Positions 1-8,447 of a DNA stretch of 14,801 nucleotides are shown here, piece by piece. This stretch comes from an uncultured Bacillota bacterium (GTDB lineage Bacteria > Bacillota > JAAYKD01): contig CALCNS010000134.1 of the NCBI GenBank assembly GCA_937897315.1, forward strand, positions 1 to 14,801, read 5' to 3'. The notes beneath the pieces were generated by a model. The model ran no database searches, was not told where the DNA came from, and was given only the letters and a program-made list of their open reading frames with translations. Each line of letters opens with the position of its first letter. Position 1 is the first letter of the stretch. The translations under genes and the position numbers were made by a program.

Positions 1-650
1 GATCTACCGGAGTGGTGGAAACAGCAAAATTGTTGGTTCCAGAAGGGAAAATTTTCTCTATTACCTATGCCAACGGTTATACCAGCGAAGAATTTTCTAC
101 ATTGAAAGATCGTGGTTTTCCGGTCGTAGTCCTGGTCAATCAATATAGCGCAAGTGCTTCCGAAGTGTTAGCTGGGGCCTTGCAAGACAGTGGTGACCCC
201 ATCGTCGGTGTATCGACCTATGGCAAAGGGGTGGGACAAAGTTCCAGCGCCTTGACAAACGGTTCGGGTTTAACCTTCACTACCAGTAATTGGTACACCC
301 GAAATGGTCACTGGGTCGCAGGAGTAGGATTAACCCCCAATCTCTTCATTGTGGATGTTAGTTTCCCTTTGGGCGTTATTGAATCCGAAAAAATGAAGAC
401 CAACGACACCCACTTATTACAAGCAAAATTGACCGCCCTAGGGTATCCGGTAACGGAGGAAGGTTTCGGTCCGATCACACAATTAGCATTAGGAGCATAC
501 CAAAAAGCCATAGGGTTAGAAGTAACCGGGCAACTAAATCTGGAAACAGTACAACAACTCAATGCCGATTGCTATGCTTTACCACTCACCGAAACCGATG
601 TACAGTGGGAAGCCGCTTTCGCAGAATTAAAGGGAATCCTCGAGAAATAA
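1..650 (+). CDS. S41-family C-terminal processing protease with peptidoglycan-binding domain, partial (5' end missing)
   Basis: Only the C-terminal part is present; the reading frame is open to the left edge, so the GTG at 12 is probably internal. Visible are the S41 core motif SASASE (bases 147-164), whose middle Ser (153-155) is the expected nucleophile, an Asp 11 residues later, and the general-base Lys in YGKG (225-227). This Ser/Lys arrangement is that of CtpA/CtpB/Prc proteases, normally secreted or membrane-anchored enzymes that cut protein tails in the cell envelope. After the protease core, about bases 411-580 encode a PG_binding_1-like repeat ([11 protein letters not shown] then [13 protein letters not shown]), suggesting cell-wall targeting. 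A PDZ domain and signal peptide would lie outside the window. It ends 28 bases before uvrB with no terminator between, so the two may be cotranscribed. The family call is firm; the substrate is unknown. Confidence 0.9.
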   Translation, partial: STGVVETAKLLVPEGKIFSITYANGYTSEEFSTLKDRGFPVVVLVNQYSASASEVLAGALQDSGDPIVGVSTYGKGVGQSSSALTNGSGLTFTTSNWYTRNGHWVAGVGLTPNLFIVDVSFPLGVIESEKMKTNDTHLLQAKLTALGYPVTEEGFGPITQLALGAYQKAIGLEVTGQLNLETVQQLNADCYALPLTETDVQWEAAFAELKGILEK

Positions 651-678
651 ATCTAGAGGGAAGGATGGTTCATCAGAT

Positions 679-2652
679 ATGGCCTTATTTGAACTCCATG
701 CACCCTATCAGCCCACTGGTGATCAACCAAAAGCCATCGACCAATTGGTAAAGGGCATAGAAGAAGGAAACAAAGGGCAAACGCTTTTGGGTGTTACCGG
801 CTCAGGGAAAACTTTCGCCATGGCTAATGTTATCGCACGCACCCAAAAGCCTACATTAGTACTTGCTCACAATAAAATTCTAGCTGCTCAATTGTGTAGC
901 GAATTCAAAGAATTCTTTCCTAACAATGCGGTTGAATACTTTGTATCCTATTATGACTATTATCAACCGGAAGCGTACATCCCTCAGACCGATACCTATA
1001 TAGAAAAAGATAGTTCAATAAACGAAGAAATCGATAAACTACGTCATGCTGCGACCACTGCATTATTGTCAAGGCGGGATGTTATTATTGTTGCATCTGT
1101 TTCCTGCATTTATGGACTTGGTTCGCCTGCTGAATATCTCAACCTTCATTTACATTTGGAAGTTGGACAAACGATACGACGTGACGATATACTGCGCCGC
1201 TTGGTGGCGATACAGTATCAACGAAATGAAATGGATTTCCAGCGTGGCAGATTCCGGGTTCGAGGGGATACCCTAGAAGTCATTCCGGCCAATACCTCGG
1301 AATTTGCATATCGTATCGAAATGTTTGGAGACGAAGTCGAAAGAATTTCCCACATCAACATCATCACGGGCGAAATCATCGAAAACCCCAATGAAATAGA
1401 TATCTTTCCTGCTAGCCATTATGTTACTTCCGAGGAAAATGTAAAAAGAGCACTAGCAGAGATTGAAGCAGAAATGGAAGAGCGAGTAGCTTGGTTCAAA
1501 GCGAATGACTTATTGGTAGAAGCTCAACGAATTAAGCAACGTACCGAATACGACTTGGAGATGCTCATGGAAATGGGTTTCTGTAGCGGCATCGAGAACT
1601 ATTCCAGACCGTTATCTGGCAGAATGCCCGGGAGTGCTCCGGATGTACTGTTGGATTACTTTCCGGATGATTTCTTACTCATGGTGGATGAGTCGCATGT
1701 GAGTATTCCTCAAGTCCGGGGTATGTATGCCGGAGACCGTGCTCGTAAAGAGAAACTCATCGAATATGGATTCCGCCTGCCATCTGCTTTTGACAACCGT
1801 CCATTAACTTTTGAGGAATTTGAAGCTCGTATCAACCAAGTTGTGTATGTTTCAGCAACCCCGGGACCCTATGAAGCACTACACAGTCAGCAAACCGTTG
1901 AGATGATTATCAGACCTACCGGTCTTATCGACCCCGTCTTACAACTGAAACCAACAAAGGGGCAAATTGATGATTTGTTGACTGAAATCAAAAAACGTAC
2001 TGCGGTGGACGAGCGTGTCTTAATCACCACCCTTACGAAGAAAATGGCGGAGAACCTTACGGAGTACTTGGGACAACTGGGAGTGAAAGTCCGCTACTTG
2101 CATCACGACATTGATGCTCTGGAACGTATGGAGATTATCCGGGACCTGCGATTGGGTGTTTTTCATGTGCTTGTTGGAATTAACTTATTGCGCGAGGGCT
2201 TAGATTTACCGGAAGTATCTTTGGTAGCCATACTGGATGCCGACAAAGAGGGCTTTTTAAGGTCTGAGCGCTCTCTCATACAAACCATAGGCAGAGCAGC
2301 ACGAAATGTCAACGGCACAGTCTTCCTTTATGCCGATAAAGTAACCGATTCGATGCAAAAAGCCATGGATGAAACCAATCGACGTAGGAAGTTACAAATG
2401 GAATATAACCTTCGTCATGGTATCACTCCGGTGACCATTCGCAAAGACGTTCGCTCGGTTATCGATGGTATCGACCGAAGCGACAGTGGTCAAGGCTTAA
2501 GTAAAGAGAGCATTAAGAAGATGGGCAAACGTGAATTACAAGAGCTGATGGCTCGATTAGAACGTGAAATGAAGGCAGCAGCGAAAGCACTCGAGTTTGA
2601 AGAAGCCGCACGTATTCGGGATGTATTGATGGAACTACGAACGACAATGTAG
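679..2652 (+). CDS. uvrB: Excinuclease ABC subunit B (UvrB)
   Basis: UvrB is the damage-verifying helicase-like subunit of nucleotide excision repair; it is loaded by UvrA and then recruits UvrC for incision. At 657 residues it has the normal length. The N-terminus ([11 protein letters not shown]) is typical. Walker A GVTGSGKT is at residues 38-45. The Tyr-rich damage-clamping beta-hairpin starts near residue 92 ([12 protein letters not shown]). The DE-box VDESH is at 336-340. Helicase motif VI (QTIGRAARN) lies in the second RecA-like domain. The C-terminal UVR domain that contacts UvrC covers about 619-655 ([11 protein letters not shown]). The start ATG at 679 is chosen by homology. The best Shine-Dalgarno, GAGGGAAGG at 656-664, lies 14 bases upstream, which is rather far, and the nearer ATG at 665 is out of frame. 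uvrA is not next to it in this window. Confidence 0.98.
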   Translation: MALFELHAPYQPTGDQPKAIDQLVKGIEEGNKGQTLLGVTGSGKTFAMANVIARTQKPTLVLAHNKILAAQLCSEFKEFFPNNAVEYFVSYYDYYQPEAYIPQTDTYIEKDSSINEEIDKLRHAATTALLSRRDVIIVASVSCIYGLGSPAEYLNLHLHLEVGQTIRRDDILRRLVAIQYQRNEMDFQRGRFRVRGDTLEVIPANTSEFAYRIEMFGDEVERISHINIITGEIIENPNEIDIFPASHYVTSEENVKRALAEIEAEMEERVAWFKANDLLVEAQRIKQRTEYDLEMLMEMGFCSGIENYSRPLSGRMPGSAPDVLLDYFPDDFLLMVDESHVSIPQVRGMYAGDRARKEKLIEYGFRLPSAFDNRPLTFEEFEARINQVVYVSATPGPYEALHSQQTVEMIIRPTGLIDPVLQLKPTKGQIDDLLTEIKKRTAVDERVLITTLTKKMAENLTEYLGQLGVKVRYLHHDIDALERMEIIRDLRLGVFHVLVGINLLREGLDLPEVSLVAILDADKEGFLRSERSLIQTIGRAARNVNGTVFLYADKVTDSMQKAMDETNRRRKLQMEYNLRHGITPVTIRKDVRSVIDGIDRSDSGQGLSKESIKKMGKRELQELMARLEREMKAAAKALEFEEAARIRDVLMELRTTM

Positions 2653-2715
2653 AAGAGTATTCATCTTTATTCGATTTTCCGCAACTTTTTATTAAAAAAA
2701 AGCGAATCAACATCC

Positions 2716-2743
2716 TTGCATTTCCAACATCATTTGATATAAT
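2716..2743 (+). promoter_or_regulatory. Promoter ahead of the tRNA-Gly remnant and tig
   Basis: TTGCAT (2716-2721), a 16-base spacer and a consensus TATAAT (2738-2743). The -10 is extended by TGA directly upstream (TGATATAAT from 2735). The predicted start near 2750 is about 5 bases before the acceptor stem of the tRNA remnant, the usual distance for a tRNA promoter. It is also the only visible promoter close to tig. The sequence match is strong; activity is inferred. Confidence 0.8.
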
Positions 2744-2754
2744 AAGGAGGAGTT

Positions 2755-2792
2755 GCGGAAATAGCTCAGTTGGCAGAGCCTTTTCCGCTCCA
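2755..2792 (+). pseudogene. Internally deleted tRNA-Gly gene (acceptor stem, D arm and CCA only)
   Basis: The 38 bases read as a tRNA without its middle. GCGGAAA (2755-2761) is the 5' acceptor strand, TA is the linker, GCTC-AGTTGGCA-GAGC (2764-2779) is a complete D arm, then two bases, then TTTCCGC (2782-2788) pairing perfectly with the 5' strand, discriminator T, and encoded CCA (2790-2792). The two ends match bacterial tRNA-Gly(GCC), which typically starts GCGG.AATAGCTCAG and ends CCGCTCCA. The anticodon arm, variable loop and T arm, about 38 bases, are missing, so it cannot decode. A run of six T follows the CCA, as after a normal tRNA gene, and a promoter precedes it at a normal distance. 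It may be a relic, an assembly or sequencing deletion across a structured gene, or a tRNA-like leader of tig. The tRNA origin is well supported; any present function is not. Confidence 0.78.
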
Positions 2793-2798
2793 TTTTTT
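2755..2798 (+). terminator. Possible weak terminator or attenuator formed by the tRNA remnant
   Basis: The 7-bp acceptor helix (GCGGAAA with TTTCCGC) is followed after TCCA by T6 (2793-2798). The T-run starts four bases after the helix, which is suboptimal for intrinsic termination. If it works, it lies between the 2716-2743 promoter and tig and would reduce tig transcription. This is an inference from layout only. Confidence 0.3.
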
Positions 2799-2844
2799 GC
2801 TATGCCGATGTGGAATAAACCATTGGATTTAGAAGGAGGATATT

Positions 2845-4119
2845 ATGCAGATTCAATCTCAAACTCAAGAAAAATATTATGTGACCCTTACCGTGGACCT
2901 TTCTCCCGAAGAAGTGGAAAGCGGTTTGGCTAGAGCATATAAGAAAGTGGTACGTCAAATAAACGTACCGGGTTTCCGTAAAGGAAAATTCCCTCGTCCC
3001 ATGTTGGAAGCTCGTTACGGAGTTGAAGTGCTTTATGACGATGCTCTGGATGCACTTCTTCCTGAGGTATATGATTTCGTTCTCAAGGAAACCAAATTGG
3101 AACCCATCGATCGTCCAGAAGTCGATGTCGTTACTTTTGAAAAAGGTCAAGTATCAACGGTAAAGTTTGTGTTGACCATTCCTCCCACCGTGACACTGGG
3201 TGACTATAAAGGCATCGAAGTGGAAATTACACCCACTGAAGTAACAGATGCTGCAGTAGAGGCAGAATTAAACCGTTTACAAAATGAACATTCTCGCTTG
3301 GTTCCGGTCACAGAGGGGATGGCACAAAAAGGTGATTTTGTAAAACTCAATTTTGACGGATCCGTGGATGGAGTACCTTTCGAGGGTGGAAAAGCCGAGA
3401 ACTATGAGTTAGAATTGGGTAGCAACAGCTTCATCCCCGGGTTTGAAGATCAACTGGCAGGTAGAGCTCTCAATGAAGAAATCACGGTCAATGTCACATT
3501 CCCCGAAAGCTACCATGCAGCAGAACTGGCTGGGAAACCTGCTGTGTTCCTTTGCAAATTAACAGAGATTCGCCGCAAAGAGGTATTACCTTTGGATGAC
3601 GATTTTGCCAAGGACGTGTCGGATGTAGAAACCTTGGAAGAACTACGAGCTCAACTACGAAGCAATTTGGCAGATGCGGCGGCACTAAAAGATAAAGAAG
3701 CCCGTCGGGAAGCCATTCTGAGCAAAGTTGTAGAGAATGCTCAGGTAGAAATCCCCGAGATCATGATTACCCGTCAAGCCGAGCAAATGTTGAAGAATTT
3801 TGAAAATTCGCTCCTACGTCAAGGACTGAAACTGACCGATTACCAAAACATTTTAGGTAAAACCGAAGAAGATATGAAAGCCGACTTCCGTCCTCAAGCA
3901 GAGAAAGCCGTTCGGCATACTCTGGTCATTGACGAAGTAACCAAGGTTGAAAACATTACAGCCACCGAAGAAGAAATCGATGCGTATTTAGCAGAAATGG
4001 CTAAATCCTATCAAATGGAAATGGATGCGTTTAAAGGCATTGTCAATGCTCAAGGAATGCTACCCCAATTGGTATCGGAAGTCCATTACAAAAAGACCAT
4101 AGATTTTTTGGTGGGATAA
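2845..4119 (+). CDS. tig: Trigger factor (ribosome-bound chaperone and peptidyl-prolyl isomerase)
   Basis: Trigger factor sits at the ribosomal exit tunnel and shields nascent chains. The 424-residue length is normal for the family. The ribosome-docking signature GFRKGKFP is at residues 43-50 of the N-terminal domain. An FKBP-type isomerase domain covers about residues 160-245 (GDFVKLNFDG, then FIPGFEDQLAG). The remainder is the helical C-terminal chaperone region. The start ATG is set by a strong AGAAGGAGG at 2831-2839. It lies 21 bases upstream of clpX and probably shares its transcript. A promoter with an extended -10 and a truncated tRNA-Gly gene lie in its leader, which is unusual. Function is clear from the family. 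Confidence 0.97.
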   Translation: MQIQSQTQEKYYVTLTVDLSPEEVESGLARAYKKVVRQINVPGFRKGKFPRPMLEARYGVEVLYDDALDALLPEVYDFVLKETKLEPIDRPEVDVVTFEKGQVSTVKFVLTIPPTVTLGDYKGIEVEITPTEVTDAAVEAELNRLQNEHSRLVPVTEGMAQKGDFVKLNFDGSVDGVPFEGGKAENYELELGSNSFIPGFEDQLAGRALNEEITVNVTFPESYHAAELAGKPAVFLCKLTEIRRKEVLPLDDDFAKDVSDVETLEELRAQLRSNLADAAALKDKEARREAILSKVVENAQVEIPEIMITRQAEQMLKNFENSLLRQGLKLTDYQNILGKTEEDMKADFRPQAEKAVRHTLVIDEVTKVENITATEEEIDAYLAEMAKSYQMEMDAFKGIVNAQGMLPQLVSEVHYKKTIDFLVG

Positions 4120-4140
4120 CAGAAACATGTGAGGAGACCT

Positions 4141-5469
4141 ATGCCAAAAGGATTTCGAGACGATAAAAAACAGTTTAACTGTTCCTTTTGCGGCAAATCT
4201 CAGGATCAGGTTCGCAAGTTAGTCGCCGGAAACGGTGTTTTCATCTGCAACGAATGCATTGACCTCTGTAATGAAATATTGGAAGATGAATTCAAGAACG
4301 ATCCCAAAGCCGTAACCGATATGGAAGAACTGATGAAGCCACTGCAGATTAAGCAGGCGCTTGATCAATATGTCATCGGCCAAGAAGAGGCCAAAAAAGC
4401 TCTTTCTGTAGCTGTCTATAATCACTACAAAAGAATTCAGCAAAGAAGCATTAGCGAGGGCTACAAAGGGCGAGATAAAAAGAAACTTAAGAAAAAAGAA
4501 GAAGATGCGGAGCTTCAAAAAAGCAATGTCCTTCTGCTAGGTCCGACCGGGGTGGGTAAAACCTATTTGGCTCAGACACTGGCACGTATTCTCAATGTAC
4601 CCTTTGCCATTTCCGATGCCACAACCTTGACTGAAGCGGGATATGTGGGCGAAGATGTTGAGAATATCTTGCTGCGTTTAATTCAAGCCGCTGATTATGA
4701 CATGGAGAAAGCCGAAAAAGGCATTATCTACATCGACGAAATCGATAAAATTAGCCGACGCAGTGAGAACCGTAGCATCACTCGGGATGTTTCGGGTGAG
4801 GGTGTACAACAAGCTTTGTTGAAGATTTTGGAGGGTACCATCTCCAATGTTCCACCGCAAGGCGGCCGCAAGTTGCCTCATCAGGAGTTCATCCAGTTGG
4901 ACACCACCAATATTTTGTTTATTGTAGGTGGTGCTTTTGATGGACTGGAGAAAATTATCGAGAGTCGAGTCGGCAAGAACACCATTGGGTTTGGTGCAGA
5001 AGTTCGCGCAGCGAAAGAAATGGGCTATAACGAATTGATTCACAAAACCATCCCCGCGGATTTGATTAAATTTGGCTTAATCCCCGAATTGGTCGGTCGA
5101 ATACCGGTTATCGCTACGCTAGACAGTTTGAATGAAGAAGCATTGGTACGCATTCTAACAGAGCCTCGAAACGCATTGGTTAAACAATATCAGCAACTTT
5201 TTTCGTTGGATGGAGTGGAAGTGGAGTTTACTCCGCAAGCACTTACTCAAGTTGCCAAAGAAGCGATTCAACGAAACACAGGAGCACGCGGATTACGGGC
5301 TATTATGGAAAATGTACTGATGAACATTATGTTCGAAGTGCCATCCAGACGCGATGTGCGAAAAGTGATAATTGATGACGCGGTGATGCGCAAGGAGAAA
5401 CCACCAGTGCTTTTGTTGGTCAACGAGGAAGAAATACAGCAAACCTTAGTCGTAAATCAATCCGAGTAA
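4141..5469 (+). CDS. clpX: ATP-dependent Clp protease ATP-binding subunit ClpX
   Basis: ClpX is the hexameric AAA+ unfoldase that feeds proteins to ClpP. I place the start at ATG 4141 (442 residues). The in-frame GTG at 4129 would put the evident Shine-Dalgarno GAGGAG (4131-4136) inside the gene. The N-terminal zinc-binding domain has Cys14, Cys17, Cys36 and Cys39. A Lys-rich insert follows at about residues 108-120. Walker A GPTGVGKT is at 134-141, the pore loop GYVG at 167-170, and Walker B IIYIDE at 195-200. Further on are the ClpP-docking IGF loop (NTIGFGA) and sensor-2 GARGLRAI. All key residues are intact. clpP is not adjacent, unlike the tig-clpP-clpX order of many bacteria, but as in Bacillus. 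The gene ends ten bases before the terminator stem. Confidence 0.98.
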   Translation: MPKGFRDDKKQFNCSFCGKSQDQVRKLVAGNGVFICNECIDLCNEILEDEFKNDPKAVTDMEELMKPLQIKQALDQYVIGQEEAKKALSVAVYNHYKRIQQRSISEGYKGRDKKKLKKKEEDAELQKSNVLLLGPTGVGKTYLAQTLARILNVPFAISDATTLTEAGYVGEDVENILLRLIQAADYDMEKAEKGIIYIDEIDKISRRSENRSITRDVSGEGVQQALLKILEGTISNVPPQGGRKLPHQEFIQLDTTNILFIVGGAFDGLEKIIESRVGKNTIGFGAEVRAAKEMGYNELIHKTIPADLIKFGLIPELVGRIPVIATLDSLNEEALVRILTEPRNALVKQYQQLFSLDGVEVEFTPQALTQVAKEAIQRNTGARGLRAIMENVLMNIMFEVPSRRDVRKVIIDDAVMRKEKPPVLLLVNEEEIQQTLVVNQSE

Positions 5470-5478
5470 ACCTTTCAG

Positions 5479-5512
5479 AAAGCCGCTTATCTAATATCGA
5501 TAAGCGGCTTTT
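5479..5512 (+). terminator. Rho-independent terminator of tig-clpX
   Basis: A perfect 13-bp stem, AAAGCCGCTTATC (5479-5491) with GATAAGCGGCTTT (5499-5511), closes a 7-base loop and runs into TTTT. It starts ten bases after the clpX stop. Confidence 0.93.
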
Positions 5513-5524
5513 GTGGTCTATTCA

Positions 5525-5553
5525 TTGCATTCATAAGCAGCTTGTGATATAAT
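5525..5553 (+). promoter_or_regulatory. Promoter of the GGEEF gene
   Basis: TTGCAT (5525-5530), 17-base spacer, TATAAT (5548-5553) with the extended -10 TGA just upstream. It sits between the clpX terminator and the cyclase gene, so that gene is probably transcribed on its own. The box sequences are the same as in the promoter at 2716-2743. Confidence 0.8.
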
Positions 5554-5597
5554 TAAAATGTAATCGGTCCTATTATTACATAGAACGAGCGGGGTGA

Positions 5598-6806
5598 ATG
5601 CCTTTGTGGAATCGTTTTAAGAAAGTATGCAAGAATTTTTGTGGGACCGATATCCCTATGGAAGAACGTCATGAGTTTACGATTGGTGTTGCCAAATCCA
5701 ATGTTAATCGGGTTAAGAGTACCTCGATTACTTTCATTGTTATAGAGATTTTACTCATTATTGCCTATACTTTCAGTAACCATAGCCAATTATGGCGTGA
5801 CAATCAGATGTACATTCTGATGTACTTTGTTATGCTTTTGGCCATGGTTACATTTCTTTTTTTGTTCTTATATTTCGAACAGGACATCCAAAAGTACTTA
5901 AAACCCACATTGATTACTGGTAGCTTTTTTGCTGTTTTCACCTTGCTTTGGTGTGTTGGTATTTCGCTATTGGATCAGTCAAATAATGGTCAAGTCATTG
6001 TTTATGTCTTTGCGCTTCTTGCCATTGCGGTGGTTCCCATCTTTCAACCAATGCTTCTTCTGCTTATTTACTCAGTAGTGCATGTCGTTTTTTTGGTTCT
6101 CTTGCCGTCGTACCAATCCTCGGTAGATTTAACATTTGCCAATGCAATCAACACGAGTGCTTTTCTGATTGTTGCTTGGACCATATCGTGTGCACGATAT
6201 AAAAAACAGGAGGAGGACTTTAAAAATCAAAAATTGCTGCAGGAGAGCAGTCGGGAACTCAAGCGCATCAATCACGAATTGGAAGAAGTGAATGCTAAGC
6301 TTGAGATATTATCTCAGACAGATGGATTAACCGGGATTTTTAATCGTATGATGTTTGAAACTAAAATAGTAGTGGAATGGAATCGATGTAAACATCATAA
6401 TATACCTTTGTCAATGCTAATGATGGATATTGACTTCTTTAAGCCCTATAATGATCATTATGGCCACAGAGCTGGCGATCGCTGTATACAGCAAATAGCG
6501 GAAGTGCTAAAATGTTACACAAAGCATTCTTCTCATTTCGTGGCGCGTTATGGTGGTGAAGAATTTGCGATGGTTATGCCTCATAGTAATGAGACCGAAG
6601 CAAGGACCCTTGCAGAAATCGTCCGTCAAGCAGTGGAGGACTTGGCGATACCACACCAATATTCCGAAGTAGCAAAGGTTCTTACGATTAGTATAGGTGT
6701 TTATTCTATGATTCCCAACGACCAAACAGATCTAGAACATTTCATCGAACTAGCCGACCAAGCACTGTACAGAGCGAAACTCACCCGCAACGTCGTAGCG
6801 AACTAA
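5598..6806 (+). CDS. Membrane-anchored diguanylate cyclase (GGEEF domain)
   Basis: Predicted to make cyclic di-GMP from two GTP at the inner face of the membrane. About six hydrophobic segments lie in residues 42-60, 70-93, 102-125, 131-149, 150-170 and 180-198. A charged coiled coil follows at about 200-240 (KLLQESSRELKRINHELEEVNAKL in two stretches), then a GGDEF domain from DGLTGIFNR (242-250). The metal-binding MMDIDFF is at 275-281 and the active loop GGEEF at 319-323, a catalytically competent variant. The usual inhibitory RxxD site upstream of the loop reads HSSH (310-313), so product inhibition at an I-site is unlikely. The membrane part is a sensor of unknown ligand. The ATG at 5598 has a GGGGTG Shine-Dalgarno close by; a downstream ATG at 5658 is the alternative. 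Confidence 0.93.
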   Translation: MPLWNRFKKVCKNFCGTDIPMEERHEFTIGVAKSNVNRVKSTSITFIVIEILLIIAYTFSNHSQLWRDNQMYILMYFVMLLAMVTFLFLFLYFEQDIQKYLKPTLITGSFFAVFTLLWCVGISLLDQSNNGQVIVYVFALLAIAVVPIFQPMLLLLIYSVVHVVFLVLLPSYQSSVDLTFANAINTSAFLIVAWTISCARYKKQEEDFKNQKLLQESSRELKRINHELEEVNAKLEILSQTDGLTGIFNRMMFETKIVVEWNRCKHHNIPLSMLMMDIDFFKPYNDHYGHRAGDRCIQQIAEVLKCYTKHSSHFVARYGGEEFAMVMPHSNETEARTLAEIVRQAVEDLAIPHQYSEVAKVLTISIGVYSMIPNDQTDLEHFIELADQALYRAKLTRNVVAN

Positions 6807-6839
6807 GTCAACGCCGGGATGAGTGCTAAAGGAGTTTCC

Positions 6840-7364
6840 ATGCCAACACGTTATCAATGCTTTGAACCGATCATCAACGAGCAGACCATCACTTTGATTC
6901 TCGGCTCGCTGCCCAGCCCGCTTTCACTGCAACACCATCAATACTACGGCAACCCCAACAACAAGTTTTGGACAATCGTCTATGACCTTTTTGCCCAAAC
7001 TCTGCCAGATCCGGATTACCATGCACGATGCCAATTCCTGCTCCACCATGGTTTAGGACTATGGGATGTTTTCTCTTCAGCGGAAAGAGAAGGTGCTGCT
7101 GACGCGAAAATACAGAATCCCAAGGTCAATGATTTTCTCACCTTATTCATTGAATATCCCCGAATCAAACGCTTGGTATTTAATGGAGCAACGGCCGAAA
7201 CCTTCTTCTTACATGCATATCCTGGGTTAGGTCGAGAACTACACTGCATTCGCGCGATGTCCACGAGTCCGGCCTATGCATGCAAATACGAGATAAAGCT
7301 TGAGAATTGGCGACATGCCTTAATGATTAATACAGAGAAAGACCTGCCAAACTCAAAAGTTTGA
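6840..7364 (+). CDS. DNA-deoxyinosine (hypoxanthine) glycosylase-like protein, uracil-DNA glycosylase superfamily family 6
   Basis: This family removes deaminated bases, mainly hypoxanthine, from DNA to start base excision repair. Motif 1 is ILGSLPS followed by YYGNPNNKFW (about residues 20-44), where Asn in the NPNN stretch is the expected catalytic region. LWDVFSSAEREG follows, then the family motif 2 STSPA near the C-terminus. The 174-residue length fits the family. The start is ATG 6840, preceded by AAAGGAG (6828-6834) at five bases. The in-frame ATG at 6819 lies upstream of that site and is rejected. It begins 33 bases after the cyclase stop and may be cotranscribed with it, although the functions are unrelated. 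Its last codons and stop lie inside the downstream terminator hairpin. Confidence 0.85.
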   Translation: MPTRYQCFEPIINEQTITLILGSLPSPLSLQHHQYYGNPNNKFWTIVYDLFAQTLPDPDYHARCQFLLHHGLGLWDVFSSAEREGAADAKIQNPKVNDFLTLFIEYPRIKRLVFNGATAETFFLHAYPGLGRELHCIRAMSTSPAYACKYEIKLENWRHALMINTEKDLPNSKV

Positions 7365-7375
7365 CGGGTCTTTCT
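7336..7375. terminator. Bidirectional terminator between convergent genes
   Basis: A long stem, AGAAAGACC (7336-7344) with GGTCTTTCT (7367-7375), continues with one mismatch and one G-T pair through CAAACT and AGTTTG (7348-7363) around the loop CAAA. The arm edges supply T-rich tracts on both strands. The stop codon of the glycosylase gene (7362-7364) lies within the stem. The minus-strand gene ends about 50 bases to the right, so the hairpin can serve both. Confidence 0.75.
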
Positions 7376-7425
7376 ATCTGAAAACTTGAGCAACCTCACT
7401 TCAAATAATAACTTAACTCATACTC

Positions 7426-8370
7426 TTAGCCAATGGCCACAATCGGATCCCCCACCGTTATGGCCAGAGAACTGATCACATACAATACCGTTGCGTCTTG
7501 TGAAGCAAAATACTCCCCCAAGACGTTGGCAAAGTAGTCTCGAATCTCACCCAGCTTTTGTCCTTTTACCACAAGATCACCTATTTTGACAGAAGGATAC
7601 CAGCAGCCAGTCTGCTCGGCATTCAGCCCAATCATCTTCGGTAACACCACCACAGGGCACAAATCTTCGACTTCGCCCGGGAGAACCTTCAAGTATTTGA
7701 GCACATTCTTGACGCCTTTCATATACTGAACGACTTCTTCTTCGCTCCATAAGCCGCACTGGCCTATTTCACCCAAAAATCCTGGTACGCCCATAGTGGC
7801 TGCACAACCAAAGGTACCCGTGGTTGAAACCGAACCTACCACATACTTTACACCCAGCACAGAAGCGGCTTCTTCCGATACTCTTGCCACTTCTTCTGAC
7901 CCCGCCTTCGAATACAACACAAACGGAATCAATGCTTCATGAATATCTCCGCCGTGCAAATCCATGTAAAAATCAGCTTGGGAGAACAGCTCGGTCGTAA
8001 TCGTGTAGGCAATCCGCTCGCTAACAGTGCCGGTCGCTTTGCCGGGGTACATACGATTCAAGTTTTTGCCGTCATCAGGCCCCAAATATTGCATTTTGGC
8101 TAAGAACGCACGCACATTAACCGGATGGACAATGGCCACCTTACCGCTCAGCTCTTCTGGGCTCAATTGGCATGCCAAACGAATGGTTGCTTCAATCCCC
8201 GGATACTCTCCTCCATGGGTGCCACCGGTTATCACCACAGTTTTCCCCGGCTTAACACCGTGAATTAAGGTGACTGGCATTTCAATGTCGCTGTTGTGCA
8301 CCTTCAAAAACCCTTGCACCTTTTTGCCTGCTTCTACAGACAAATCTCCAACTTTAAACAGATCACTCAT
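7426..8370 (-). CDS. Succinylglutamate desuccinylase / aspartoacylase (AstE/AspA) family zinc hydrolase
   Basis: Member of the M14-like zinc deacylase/carboxypeptidase fold that hydrolyses N-acyl amino acids or related amides. Expected zinc ligands are His52 and Glu55 in GGTHGGEYPG and His139 in YMDLHGGDIHE. NLNRMYPGK (103-111) and the SERIA stretch are typical substrate-site regions. The C-terminal part (about 225-314) resembles the beta-barrel/biotinyl-like extension of this family. The start is ATG at 8370 (314 residues), with GAGGG eight bases upstream. The in-frame GTG at 8385 would overlap that Shine-Dalgarno and is less likely. The gene has its own promoter and stands alone. Neither substrate nor pathway can be told from the neighbours; no arginine-degradation genes are nearby. 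Confidence 0.88.
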   Translation of the reverse strand: MSDLFKVGDLSVEAGKKVQGFLKVHNSDIEMPVTLIHGVKPGKTVVITGGTHGGEYPGIEATIRLACQLSPEELSGKVAIVHPVNVRAFLAKMQYLGPDDGKNLNRMYPGKATGTVSERIAYTITTELFSQADFYMDLHGGDIHEALIPFVLYSKAGSEEVARVSEEAASVLGVKYVVGSVSTTGTFGCAATMGVPGFLGEIGQCGLWSEEEVVQYMKGVKNVLKYLKVLPGEVEDLCPVVVLPKMIGLNAEQTGCWYPSVKIGDLVVKGQKLGEIRDYFANVLGEYFASQDATVLYVISSLAITVGDPIVAIG

Positions 8371-8447
8371 GTTGCATTCCCTCACTTTCAGATTTAAGTC
8401 CTTATGGATTCATACAGTAAAACAATTGGTTTTGTTTAGTCTACCAA

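Noticed and set aside
2669..2707. Possible uvrB terminator using ATTCG/CGAAT and the T-run/A-run
   Set aside because: The pairing is short and almost entirely A-T with a large internal loop; not convincing as an intrinsic terminator.
2802..2930. Small reading frame starting ATGCCGATGTGG between the tRNA remnant and tig, running into tig in another frame
   Set aside because: It has no Shine-Dalgarno and would run over the strong tig ribosome binding site; nothing suggests a leader peptide.
4129..4140. GTG start giving ClpX four extra residues
   Set aside because: Those codons are the Shine-Dalgarno GAGGAG for ATG 4141, and ClpX homology begins at that Met.
6183..6200. Inverted repeat ATATCGTG-TG-CACGATAT within the cyclase gene
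   Set aside because: Lies in coding DNA between the last membrane segment and the coiled coil, has no T-run and differs from the ATCGATA motif; likely chance.
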